From positions 558,001 to 622,000 of the forward strand of contig NW_024067740.1 in the NCBI RefSeq assembly GCF_009389715.1: 64,000 bases of DNA, written 5' to 3'. Source of the stretch: Phoenix dactylifera (taxonomy: Eukaryota; Streptophyta; Magnoliopsida; Arecales; Arecaceae). A program made the translations under genes and the position numbers. The notes beneath the pieces were generated by a model, which had not been told where the DNA came from, did not search any database, and saw only the letters and a list, made by a program, of their open reading frames with translations. Position 1 is the stretch's first letter, and every line of letters begins with the position of its first letter. Shown here one piece after another: positions 25,286 to 38,900 of this stretch.

Positions 25286-26911
25286 TGCTGGGTATTCCAC
25301 CTTCAGCAATAAAAACATTATTCTCATGTCTATCAGCATTCTGATAATTGAAATATAAATAGGCTTGTCAACTATTATGATGATAGTAGAAAAAATTGTG
25401 AATGAAGGGAAAAGAAAGAATGACAGCAGTTAGAGAATTATCATCTTTTATTATGGTTCAGCATTTTGACATCATCCCAGTTTTCCTCTACAAATTACAT
25501 AAATGAAGCTCTCTAAATAAATCTTCAGCCCTACCGCAGCAGAAATTTCCCATGAGGCAGAGAACAACGAAACCATAAAATTCTGAGTAACCAATCTGTG
25601 CTATGGTATTGCACCAAAGACCAAAAATCATAAGGCAGCTGGACATGGTTGAGCATGAGTTCTGTGACTACAAGTATAAATCCCTAACTCCTAGCCCTGG
25701 GGAGATTTATCTTCTGCAAAACCAATTAGTTACTTGGTTATTGGTAGTGCAAATGCACACAAGAAAGAAATACAGATAGCATGCTGACTATTAGTGAATG
25801 TTGTATTAATGTTTGAACATGCAACATGAGTTTATGTTCTCAAGACAATACCTAAGGACAGCAGCAAATGTCACATACACCATTAACAAATACATATATT
25901 GCAGACATATCAAAAGAGAAACACGTACTAAATTTTCTAATTCGTGCATGACTTCTTGTCATGCACCAAACAGTTCTCGTGAATCTCAGAAATCAAGGCT
26001 GTAAAGTTCTCATCAGTTTCTGTGATCACTACAGCTTTTTGCAGATCCAGGTGATGAAAAATAACACATGGATTCTTCTAATTTCAAATTAACAATCAAG
26101 AAAATTGCATTGTCTGTACAAAGAAAAAGACTTAGTCATCACAATTTTACAAGCATGTAGGGATACATACAGGCATTCCTGACATGTAACATCAAAATTT
26201 ATGGCTTTGCTAAATATTCATCTGGAATATTAGACACTGAGATGACGACTGCATTCTAATGTTGCTTGTTTTCATGCACTCAATCTGTATCTGGATCAAG
26301 TTTGAGAATTTAGATACTTTCTCTAGAGCATGAGGCCAAGGAAAGATAATATAATTTCTCATCCGTGTAGACTATATTTTGAAAATTCACGTATTATCCC
26401 TTATTTTTTGACTATACAGTACCTACCAGCACTACCTACAACAAACTTTTCAAGCGAAGGATGTGAAAATGCACATGTGCAAAAGCACTTGAGCGTCCTC
26501 AAACACCACTACATGATCTGATACTCATGCACAAGGTCCAAGAAATGTAAAATCCTGAATTCTAAATAGTATTTTAAAGACAAGCTGTTTATGAGAGCAT
26601 AAAAGGATTGAGTTGAGAAACATGTCTCTGACATTTAATTCAACTCAAACTTTTGCTACCTTCAGTTCATCTTAAGTCCAAACTTTTGATAGTTGATACT
26701 TTGAATGATGATAACATTGCAAGAATTAAGACTGATAACAATCAAAAGCCATGAACTTGTGATCTATAATTGATTCTTGTAAGTTGAAAACACAGAAGCA
26801 ATATTTCTTATTCCTGAAGAAAAATCCTTTTTGCAATTTCCTCGAGGAAAACAAAAGTAATGGTAGCATATAGTCCATCAACATGATATATATCATCAGA
26901 TGTCAAATTAC
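24753..26911. other. Intergenic, convergent 3' flanks of MYB-CC and CAX
   Basis: AT-rich sequence with 3' untranslated regions of both genes expected. The only clear structure is the (CA)n(GA)n repeat at 25216-25281. A minus-strand open stretch at about 25905-26020 behind a TAG acceptor could be an alternative terminal CAX exon, but it matches nothing I know. Confidence 0.5.
25216..25281. repeat. Compound (CA)n(GA)n microsatellite
   Basis: About 19 CA units followed by about 13 GA units, 3' of the MYB-CC gene; a likely length-polymorphic marker. Confidence 0.95.
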
Positions 26912-29900
26912 TCAAATACTTTCAGAAATTGAGGTTATGAGGAACTCACCAACAGAAGCAGGATCGACATGTACATAGAAACTGGCAGCTACTATTAGAT
27001 AGCAAAGAATAAGCATTAAACCTTTGAAGTAGTTTGAAGATCCATCCTGAAATAAAATTAGAGATGAAAGATAAGCATAAAGAAAAAAAACAGGATCTTC
27101 ATATGGTTTTTATTGATTTAAAAAAAGTATAGTATAGTCACTAGAGAAGTGTGGTGGGTGTTAGAAAAGAACGAAATTTTTATTAGATATATTAATATGA
27201 TAAAGAACATGTATAATGGATTGGTCATTGGAATGAGAACTATTGGTGGTAATACTAGTGAGTTTCTAATCATGATAAGTTTCGCATCAAGAATCTGCTC
27301 CAAGTTCTTATCTTTTCGCGTTAGTTATAAATAACTTACTAGGCATATTCAGAATTATATTCCTTAGTGCATGCTATGTATGGATGGAATAGTCCTACTG
27401 GATGAAACTAAGATTGGAATCAATCATCAGTTGGAATTATAAAAAAGTACCTTAGAATCTAAGAATTTTAGGTTAAGTAGGACGAAAACATAATGCATGG
27501 GATGTAGTTTAAGTAAAATTAAAAATAGAAATGAAAGTGGAGCGAAAAATTAAGAATCATGAAATTTCTAGTAGTTATAATTTTTGGTATTTAAGATCGA
27601 TTATTCATAAAGAATAAAAAGATTGAAGAGAATGTTATCCATAAGATTAAAATATATTGGATAAAATTGAGAAGCACAATTGGGATATTATATGATCGTA
27701 GAGTACCTGCTAAGTTATAGGAAAAAATTTATAGAACAAACAGACAACTACTTATGCTTTATGGTACAGAACATAGTATACTATACTGGTCGATACTGGT
27801 GCGTATCGAATATAATACTCGAGCCCATGGCCTAGGCTCAACTCATATCAGAGCTTGCTTGTAAGATGGTGCTCTATTCTTATCTGAGATAGAGAACATG
27901 GGACGAATCCCTTGCTTCTTCATTCAAAGCCCTCGCCCCACCTTTATCCCCCACCCAAGCTCCCCACGAGCACCCAAGTTCTCTTGCCTCTCACCCCCAC
28001 GAGCACCCAATCTCCCATCCAACAAGCACTCAAGCTCCACCCCATCACCTCTCTCATTCCCCTTCTCTGCCCAAACGCCTCAAACTCCTACCTCTCTCCT
28101 TCCCATTCTCCTCCTCTTCACCCCTCTCTCCCCCTATATCTCTCTCTTCTCCCTTCGTGTGTGAATGTGCGTGTGTTAGGGGTGCTCCCTTCTCCCATCT
28201 CTGTGCATGTAATAGCAGACCTCTCTTCCACTCACTCTCTTTCTCACCATCCCCATTAGTATCTCTCTCCCCCACCGTGCCACCTACGATCTCTCGGTAT
28301 ATGAAAGCATGGCAAGGTTAGTAGTCTGATTACTAGAACAGCAATAATTTTTTCTGTTATAATGATTGTTAGTTAGAAATTGGTATTTCAAAATTTTGGA
28401 GAATTTTTAAAAATTATTTAAAATATTAGTGCGGCACTATTCAATAAAGCAAGGTTAGTAGTTTGGTTACTAGAAAAGCTGTAATTTCTCCTATTATAAT
28501 GGTTGTTAGTTAGAAATTCAAATTTCAAAATTTTGGAAAATTTTTAGAAATTATATTAAAATATTAGTGTGGCTTTGATTCGATATAGGTGTGGTTTTTG
28601 GATTATTAGGTCCCCAATGATCTTTGTAAAGTGATTAGATTACCTAGTTGTAGGTGCATGCAAGATAAGTAACAGTTTACACTTTATAGTGCCTATTTAA
28701 AACTATTTGCAAAATAATCCATATCTAATATTGTGCAAATTATTATTACAATTCCAAATTTATGTATATAACATCTCTGTAATTATATGAAATTGATTAT
28801 GATTGCATTACCATTAGTTAACTGCATGATTATCACCTATTATGTATAACTTTTATATAATTGGATCAACCATGTGAAGTTATATTTGTTGTATGCTTAG
28901 TGTAAAACTCGAAGTGGTATTGTAAAAGAAAAGAATGCTTGGATTTTGTGTATGTATATATATGTATATGCATATCTACATATATATGTGCATACATATA
29001 TATGTATAATTATGTGTGTGTATCACTTGACTCTCGGCTTGAGTATGATATGGATCCAGACTTGATTACGTGACCTATGCCATAACAGGTAAATATGCCA
29101 GCATGACCTAAGCTGTAGGGGTTAAATGCGGCCACTGATTATCGTTCCAAAATTTGATGAGCCCCTGCCATAGGGGTTAAATGTGGCAGTGACCCATGTC
29201 ACAGGGGATGAACGTAGCCACAGTCATGGCTGTAGAGCTAAAATAAATTAGAAACTTGATATTCGGGATCAAGCATATGAATGTATGTATAGTTGAATAA
29301 GAGATAAGAGATTTTACTTTATGATGATAAAATGTATTGCTTCATTATGTGGATATTATTCAAAAGACAAAATATATTATTTCACCATGTGGATACTATT
29401 GAAAGTAAATGTTATGAACTTATAAAGACGTATCATGCCTTGTATAATTTCATTGAGCTAAATTATTTAATATGGCTTGATCCAGTTCTACAAAGTGGAT
29501 TTATTACTTGCTGAGCCGTGAAGCTTGTTAGTTTCACTTTTTTTTCTAGATCCAAGAACAAAAGACAAGACTGGTATCTACTTTGAGGGAGAGCACTTAG
29601 AGCAATGCCATCTTTGTAGTTAAAGTAGATTTAGTCTTGGTCAACTTATATGTACTAAAGTGTTGTTTGACAATTATGTATAAATAACTTAAATACTAGA
29701 AGTTTTGAGCTGTAAATTTGGAAGAAGGTACCTATTTATAACTTGAGGTAGTGTGTACGAATATATGTGATACTTTCTTTAATAGTTTAGTCATTTTGAC
29801 AATCATTACTGCCTGTGTATGAATTTTATATTTATATTTTCTAGATTATGTTAAATTCATTAACAGGTGGAAAGCCTTGCATGCTTATAAGGCTAACTTT

Positions 29901-32900
29901 TGTGATGTATACGACAATTGTCATACCCTCGAACTATGATTTTAGGGTTAGGGGCGTGACATCAAGTGTACCATATAGTAGCGATACCAAATCAGTACAC
30001 TGTATGGGGGGTATATCGAGTATCTGTATACTAAATCGAGCCTTGTACTGGGCGTACCAATACTGTACCAAGATGTAACCAGTACGAAATCCAATACCAA
30101 GATGATGAACCTTGGTACAGAATATTGAACTATTTGAAAACATGTACACGATGAGTATGGCTGAAATGAGAACGTTGAGGTGGATATATTGTAATACAAG
30201 AAAAGATAGTATGAAGAATAAAGTCATTCGTAGAAAGGTGGAGGTAGCACCAATCGAGGACATAATGAGAGTATGACTTAGATGATTTAGACATGTACAA
30301 CATAGGCTGAAGGATGCGCCAGTATGAATGAGTGATATGTAGAAGAAAAGAGAGGTAGAAGAAGTCGACTAAAAATCATATAGCAGTAAAAGACTTGATA
30401 TCACTATATCTTTTAAAATGTATGACTCTATATAGAGCAGAATGGAGGAAAAGAATTTGTGTAGCCCACCCTATCTAATTTGGGATGTAGGCTTAGTTGA
30501 GCTAAGATAAATTTTTATTAGAAGTAAAATTAGGAACAAGCGATTATAGAGCAACTGATAAACCAAATATATTATTACCAATAAGGTTTCAAATATAGAT
30601 ACTAGATCTCCTGCCCTTTGTTTGCATGAATGGTACAATACTAAGTATTGACACACCGTGTACTGGTGTCAGAAATATGCGAGAATGGTATTGGTACCAT
30701 TCACACCATCCGTTTCGGCAGAATTTGAAACCTTGGTTGCCAACATGTAGTTAATTTCACTATTTATGATCAAATTAGAGGAATAAATGTCAAAATTTAT
30801 CAAATGATCTTAATCAGGCCATATATTTTGTCGACAAAGAAGAATATAAGGATGAGCGGCAACCCATTTAAGGAAAGAAGCCAGAGATCAATCTACATTT
30901 ATATTTCTGAACAAAAGAAAAGTCATCATTTCAATTTCCAAGAAATAATTCCCAAATTCTAGAAGAAGATACTGCTATTTTCCTAATTTGCATGAGGTGT
31001 ACCTGCAACATGAAGGCTACAACTAATACTGTAATAAAGAGGGTTGCTGTCTCAAAGAGTTGAAAATTTAAGTCCATTGGTTGTCCCATAATCCACCCTA
31101 TTACCACACAGAATGGGATCTGCAAAACAGTATAACAAAAAGAGTTAGATACATAATGCAGATGAGAGAATATCATCGAAGAACATCAACAAAGCTCAAA
31201 GCAGAATCTATTTAATTTTGTAGTAACAGTTGTTCCAAGCATACAATTCTATAAAAAGGTGCATTCTTTACATTTAGCTGCATCTTGTACATTTTTAAAC
31301 AACTCTTAGATATCAAAATAACTTCCGTGATGACAAAGGCAAAAGAAGATGTAGAGGTACGCTTACCCCAAGCATGGATATTTGTGTAGATGATCCTATT
31401 GCAACTCCAAGGGAAATGTCCTACATAAGGAAGTCGAAAAAAATCAGTTTTGGATGACTGGAAAAGAAAATGGAGAGTTAAGAAACTTACAAGTTTATCC
31501 TTCATGGCAAATATAATGGCACTTGCATGCTCAGCAGCATTCCCCACAATTGGGAGCAAAATAACACTTATAAAAGGAACAGGAATTCTCCATGCAACTG
31601 AAGCTCCCTGTAATTCAAACACAAACTAAATAGATTGTGGATGAAATAGTGGCAGGAAGACATTATATTGGCAAGAAAGAAATAAATAATGAAATAGCAA
31701 CAGGAGAATTTAAGCAAACTGGTACTCTTGTCAGATATGAAACTAAAATCAATTAATCATGGCTTGTGCATTTAAAACATATTTCTAATCAATAGACATG
31801 AAAAAAAATCCATTTGAATTTGCACATTTATTTTGTTGAACAGTTCAAAAAAAAAAAAGAGTGGCATGGAATGTAGTTCATGGATGTTATTCTGAAGATG
31901 TCCTCGACTATTATGTAATCCCTAAGTATCTCTATGTAAATGGTTGTTTCATTTAGTTATTAAACAAGAACTATAAAGCTGAATACTTGATATGACAATA
32001 AATGACACCAAATACCCAAAAAAAAAAGTGAACCAGAAAGGTAACATCATAATTACCAGATATATTACCTGTAAGGCATCAACTAAGTATTCAGAGAGGA
32101 CTGAAATACAAGCAGTCAAAATTGCAAGCCAGATGAATGCCTCCCATTGAGAAATCTCAGCGACTTCCTCATCAACTAAGCTACCTTCATGCTGGCTTCC
32201 TCCCTTACACATTAATTTAAAGAACATCATTTGACAATCTTGAAACCCAAGTATGATAGAACTGCATGAATACAAAAAATTTGGGGTATCTGCATAAGCA
32301 AACTTGTGCATCTGCCAACAATTCACTGCTACAATAGAGCATATCACAAATTAGTTTAATTTATCTTTTGTTTAAATTAATTCTCAGTTATATGTTAATC
32401 TGCATTCCGAAAAGTTAAGTATTATGGTAAATCAAGCGTGGAACAAGTGGAGGTTTCTGACTACAGAGATGTTAAAAAACACGATGGAACAAGGCTAGCA
32501 ACAGCATTCTCCATTTTAAGGTTCAAGGAAATAATGAAAGACAAGTCTTTGAATTTAATAATCATCACAGAGAAGTTATTTATGATCATAATCTGCATGA
32601 TGCACCACTTTTAACCTAAAGGAGAGATAAAAAGGAAAACTATGGACAAGTGTTTTTCCCCTCCTCAATGGCTGTAAATGGATAACAATTTGCTAGTTCT
32701 ACTATCGACCCAGATGTCAGATTGGTTAACAGGCTGGTACTCTATGTATCATGGCATTCAACCATTAAAAAGGAGGTTATCATAGTCCAACTTATCAAGA
32801 AACTAGCTAATTCCATAAAGTAAGAAAGCTATTAGGACAAAAAATTAACCAACATTCAAAATCAAGTAGTTTAAGAAAAAGAACCACCAGAACATCAATG

Positions 32901-35900
32901 AATGACAGCAGTTACAATTTAATGTTCATTTTAGCAGGCCAATCAACATTATAAGGCTATCCACATAAAAGGAATGCTTTATAGTGCACAGCTATATATG
33001 AAATGCCATAAGAATGCAGCACATCATTTATACTTAGCTGTTTGCAATAATGTATACAGGACCAACCTCGTGAACTGGATCATGCGTATTTTTATTTTTT
33101 AACTGGAAAAAGAGATAGGCAGCATAAGCCACGAGCATAATGCAGCTGCTAAATCTTGAAAGGGCTAATTCCGACTTGCCATATTGTACTTCAGTATGGG
33201 TATAGTGGAGCACAGCAGGAAACAGTAAGCCCATGACTGCCATTAAAAGCAATCCAGAGTTCACTACAGCAGCCGCCTGTCCATAAAAATAGAAGCACTA
33301 ACTAAACTTCATGATACAAAGTAACTATATGTCCACTAGATATGAAAGTAAGTACCTTATTAAAAACTTGCTCCTTTTTTATAAAAATAATCCCTCCACT
33401 GAAAAATGCACACCCAAGGACCAACAGCATGTTTGACAATATGGATCCCAAAAGTGACTGTTGAACAACACGTATCATTCCACTTTTCAGTGCAAAGATT
33501 GATATTATCAATTCCGTTGCATTACCAAATGTAGCATTTAAAAGACCACCCACTGCATGTCAAATTGAAATGATAAAATAATAAGTGAATCATTCAGACA
33601 TAATGGTAATAATCATGCCAATGCCATATATATAGAAAGCACTTATTAAGAATAAATTCAACAAAAATCAACTATTAACTCAAATATTATTCTTCCTAGA
33701 TAAGTAAAATAACCATGATGTGGGGTGAGTAGGATGTGTCAATCTCCAAGATTGGTAGATCGATCACAATCAAACTGGAAGCAGGTGTTGAATGAATTGT
33801 TCAATAAATTAGGTTTCTCTGGACAAGTTCAAGTGAATTCATTAAAATTTACAAAAAACAGACGTCATCTTATTTTCTTTTGCAATTATAAGGGAGATCA
33901 CTGAACTTTTTTTTGAGGAAATAATCAGAACATTTGAAGTGATCAAGTTTGGTCCTGGCATCTCCATCAATACCAGCTAAAAAGATTAACATCCAACAGC
34001 TTCACTTGAACTGGGCATTGCCACAGTGGTAAGACCACCTTCATCTAATTCTGGAAGCTCTGAGTTCAACTCTTGAGTAGCGAATCCCAAGCATCCAAAT
34101 TTGGGTAGCTCCCGGGCAGTTCTCCTCTCAGGAAAAAGGAAAAGGAAAAAAAATGTAAAGTGTTCACCATCCTTCTCTTTCAAGATATACCTGACAACCT
34201 TATCATGCATGCAACTTTTGTTGGAGGATGTAGTAAAAGCAGTATTGTGTTCCATGTGTTTCATCATGTTATTTTAAGAGTAAAATCATATATCGAAATT
34301 TAATAAATTAGTAAAAAAAAGCTAAATGATAGGAAACTATAAAAAAAAGAAATTAAAAAGAAATTATATATCCTAATCATAAAGTTAACAGATATCTGAT
34401 TAATCTTAGGAACTATAACAATTAGACAGGCAGTTCATCCAGCAGGATGACTGTAAAACACAAAAACCAGATAACTCTAGCAATAAAAGCATCAGTCACC
34501 AAATTTGGGACAACCGTGTAAGAGGGCATTCACGAATCACAAGAAGCTAATGACGGGGTATCAAATGTAACTTAAGATTCAGTAGAGCAGCAAAACCAGC
34601 ATGCGGATCCCTACAAGCAAACCATCAAAAGGAACCCATTGAAATTGGTGAGAAAAGTCTAAAAAGAAAGCCGCCTGGTGGGACACAAAGTGTGAAACAT
34701 GAATCAGTACCACAATCAACAGATGTGAGTTATAGATACCAGGAACTCTGAAATGGTAAAAAAAATTCTTCACCATAATCAAAAATTTTTAAAAAAAAAA
34801 AGAATCACAAAGCATAGAAGCAAGGTTAAATAGGTTTTCATAGGGCCCTAATAGATGATACTAAGTATTTAATTAATGGACCAATATGCATCTGTAGAAC
34901 ATACTTTTCATGAAAATAAAGAATGTAAGGAAGGAAGAGTTGAGAGGCCTCCCAAGTCACCAAATCATGATAGATTTGATCACTTGGGCCCTGTTTGGCA
35001 AGGCTGCCAGATTTCAGTTTTTCTTTCCAAAAACACAACTCAGGGCAGAACAGGTGTTTGGTAACACAGATTTCATTTTCAGTTTTTTGAAACTGGAAAC
35101 CATTTTCTAGAAATTGATTAAACCAGAAAATGTGGTTTTGACTTTTTTTGAAAACTGGCAACTGCCTACCACCACTCCCACTGCTCACCACTGGTCACCA
35201 CAGCCAAATTGGCCGCCACCTTCACCTGCTACTGGCCATCGCTGCCAGCCATTGACCCCTACCACCGATCGCCGCCTCCCGCTGCTTGTTGCTGGTCATT
35301 GCTGATCACCCCCTGCTACTGGCAATCACTGCCACCCACTACCACCACTGGTCACCTGTTAGGGTTTCCCAGTGCCCTAGGGCGCAGCGGAAGATACGGG
35401 ATTATAAAATTTTCTTATAAAACCCATTATATGAAACCCTAATAAGCCAAGATCGACTTAATAGTATAACCAAATAATGTAAAAAATATAATCTTGGTAT
35501 AGAAGAATACCTATCACGCTATATCCAATATATCTGAAGATGTCCTAAAGTGCCCAAATGTTCACCCTCCGATGTTGATCCACACAGGAATGGGTTCAAG
35601 ACTCTAGCTCCACCAAAACTTGATTCTAATTGTTCAATCCTTCCAAAGGATTTAATTGGCTGATTTTCCTTCACTTCCTTCTTCCTTTCTACCTCTAAAA
35701 CATTCACTAGCCTTTTTGTCCTAAAGAAGACCCTCTTGTCTTGGGTTAGGACAAAAGAGAGACTTGTAAGAAAGAAGGGATAAGGGAGAGAGAAGGAGAG
35801 GCTTTTTCTTGGATGATCTTTAGAACCCTAAGGCACCTCCTTATTTATAAGAGATGGAGGGATGCATCATAAAGGGATGCATCCCATCCACACACCTCAT

Positions 35901-38900
35901 CATGATGAGGCATGTGCCAAGAGATGCATCCCATCATGATGGGGTGCTAAGGAGAAGGGTGTATCAACTTCTTTCTCACATCTCCCTCTTAAATCCTGAT
36001 GATCCAAGGGCTCAAATGCAGTGAACCAAAGCCAAAGGTCCAGATCTAGGCGCCATCTAATGGTCCAGATCAGGGCATCATCATCCAGGGTGTCATCCAA
36101 TGGTCCAGAAGCAAGATGCCATCACCGATGGTCCAGATTCAGGCGCTGAGCAACGGTCCAGATCTTTCATCCAGAGAGCCATCCAGTGGTCCAGATTCAG
36201 GCGCTGAGCAACGGTCCAGATCTTTCATCCAGAGAGCCATCCAGTGGTCCAGATTCAGGCGCTAACCAGTGGACCAGATCCTTCATCCAGGAAGCCATCC
36301 AATGGTCCAGATGAAGGCGCCAACCAGTGGACCAGATCCTTCATCCAGGAAGCGATCCAATGGTCCAGAAGTGAAGGCCCTATCAAACCCAATCCAATTG
36401 GGTTTAACCAACTTAAAGAAAACATTAAACCTAATCAAATCAGGTCTAATTAAAGCCAAATGGGTTTCAACTCATGGCTAACCCATATTAGGTCATGATC
36501 TAATCATATTAGGTCATGATCTAATCATATTAGATCAACCTAATCTAAGAATCATATTCGAATTTAATTTGAATCAGGAGCTAGGATTTGCAACACGTGC
36601 TAGCATGTTCATCTTGCAAACATGATCTAATCCAATTAGACCCTTGATCAATTCCCTTGTGTGTGACCCATTGGGTTCCTTATCTTAGCCAGCAGTAGGT
36701 GCAGGTGCAAGTTGACCTAACCTGATTAGAATACCTCTAATCCAATTTAGGTTCAATTTAGTGCTAAACCTGACTTAGCAATCAGAACCTTTCTGATGCT
36801 TTGATCTAATCAAACTCTTTGATCCGATCAACCCACAAGACATGATTGACGTCTAGCAACGTATCATGTCTACCCGGAAGATGAGGAATGTATTGGACAA
36901 ATCCAAACATATCCTTCAGTGGAAAGTTACTATGCAATTCAATCCCTCAGTCATACTACATCCTGAATAAGTGCATGAGTATGGATCAATATCAAACTCA
37001 ATCACTTATTCATGTCTCTCTCAATCTTTTATATGATAATTCAAACAATGAAACATTAGAAACTCTTTCTAATATTCATTTTGCTTTGATCAAAGGCTTC
37101 TTGAATCATCATAAGATTAGAGTAAGTAGGATGTTACCTTCTCTTACTAGAAGTAACTGATTCCTTGTTGACCTACTCACAACCTTCGTACAAAATCCAC
37201 CATATCCAGAATACCCCGTGCACAACGCAATGTCGTGAATGAGGGTAAACCAAAACATAGCTTCAAGTGCACAAGGTACCATGGTGATCTCAGGTCTAAG
37301 GATCACTTGCACAACTCCCACTATGAGAACCATCTTTTGATAATTAAGTAAGAATCCATAAGATGTTCTCATGGCTGGTCATTTCAGTGAACTCATTCCT
37401 CTAATGAGCACCCACATCTTTGTATTAATGTCTCACACAAGTGATTGTGAGATCAATCACCCTCTACATTGAGCATACATAAGATGTGCCAGTCTTTCCG
37501 GTAATATTGATCCCCGACTCAATATACCAATTTGACTGGGAATATTCTAAATTAGGATTTTAGGATTTTAGGTCTCACTGGTATGATCTCATCATAACCC
37601 TAAAACCAATGTCCTAATTTATGGGGTTCATCATCCAATAATAAAATAGATAAGCAGCAAATGATGAAACACAATGCCTTTATTGATATATATCGAGTGT
37701 CAAAGTACATGATTTGGAGGATTACAAAGAGAAATCCATCAAATGATTGGCTTATAGGGCATCTACTCTTTCAATCTCCCACTTGCACTAAAGCCAATCG
37801 CCCTTATATTTTAACCCCATACAATCGAGGTGACGATTGAATTGCTGCTGTGGTAGAGCTTTAGTAAATGGGTCTGCTATATTGTTCTTTGTGTCTACTC
37901 GTTCAATCTTGACGTCTTGTCTTTCGATTATCTCTCGAACAAGGTGAAAGCGTCTCAAAATGTGCTTGGATCTATGATGAGACCTTGGTTCCTTAGCCTG
38001 TGCAACTGCTCCAGTGTTATCGCAATAAACTGGGACTGGTCCGGCAATCTCAGGAACTACACCCAGCTCTGTGATGAACTTTTTCATCCAGACTGCTTCC
38101 TTAGCAGCTTCACTAACAGCTATGTATTCTGCCTCAGTAGTTGAGTCAGCTACAGTTTGCTGTTTGGAACTTTTCCAACTCACAGCTCCACCATTCAAAG
38201 TGAAAATATATCCAGAGATTGACTTGCTATCATCTGGATCAGATTGAAAGCTAGAATCTGAATAGCCTTCTAGTTTCAATTCTGATCCTCCATAAATCAG
38301 AAAAACATCTCTAGTCCTTCTCAAGTATTTGAGAATGCTTTTCACAATTTTCCAATGATCCTCCCCGGGATCTGCCTGAAATCTACTTACCATACCTAAG
38401 GCATAAGCTACATCAGGCCTGGTACATAACATAGCATACATGATCGACCCTACTGCTGAAGCATAGGGAATAGAACTCATTCTATTCCTCTCTTCAGATG
38501 TCTTAGGAGACATCTTCCTAGAGAGTTGTATGCCATGTCCTATGGGTAAGAAACCTTTCTTACTTCCATCCATGCTGAACCTCTTCAGCACATTATCTAT
38601 GTACCTAGACTGGGACAAACCTAGCATCCTTTTAGATCTATCTCTATAGATCCTTATACCAAGTATATAGGATGCTTCACCCAAGTCTTTCATGGAAAAT
38701 TTCTTTGATAGCCAAGTCTTGACCGATTGCATCATTGGAACATCATTTCCAATGACCAATATATCATCCACATATAATATCAAGAAGACAATAGCACTCC
38801 CACTAGTCTTCTTGTACACACAAGGTTCATCTATATTTTTAATGAAGCCAAACTCTTTGACTATCATGTCAAAATGGATGTTCCAACTTCTAGATGCCTG

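Larger units (their letters stand above)
27772..30113. mobile_element. Long TACCGG-family element inserted in the LINE
   Basis: A 2342-bp insertion bounded by a perfect 9-bp duplication GGTACAGAA (27763-27771 and 30114-30122). Removing it restores the LINE reading AMLYGTEYW across the junction, which proves the borders. The first about 60 and the last about 150 bases have the TACTGG/GTACCA words of the family and the right end is ATGAACCTT. The centre (about 27900-29960) is unrelated to the short copies and may include a later LTR insertion. No intact coding region. Confidence 0.7.
27060..30520 (+). mobile_element. Degenerate LINE (reverse-transcriptase part), split by an insertion
   Basis: Two pieces, 27060-27771 and about 30114-30520, are remnants of one plant non-LTR reverse transcriptase on the plus strand. 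Recognisable stretches include [37 protein letters not shown], a FADD-like region near 27375, LSRTKT, FRYLGSIIHK-like sequence near 27580-27620, AMLYGTE at the break, then AEMRTLRW and [13 protein letters not shown] sequence and a terminal AEWR/ADPT-like block. Many stops and frameshifts make it non-functional. It lies in CAX intron 9, antisense to CAX, and begins only about 15 bases from the exon 10 acceptor. Confidence 0.75.

Noticed and set aside
25905..26020. Open stretch on the minus strand behind a TAG acceptor as an extra terminal CAX exon.
   Set aside because: The sequence does not resemble CAX C-termini, and exon 10 read-through already gives the usual family length.
35114..35442. 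Pro/Thr-rich open frames at the copia left border.
   Set aside because: Low-complexity CCACCACTG sequence of the MITE, running into the LTR.
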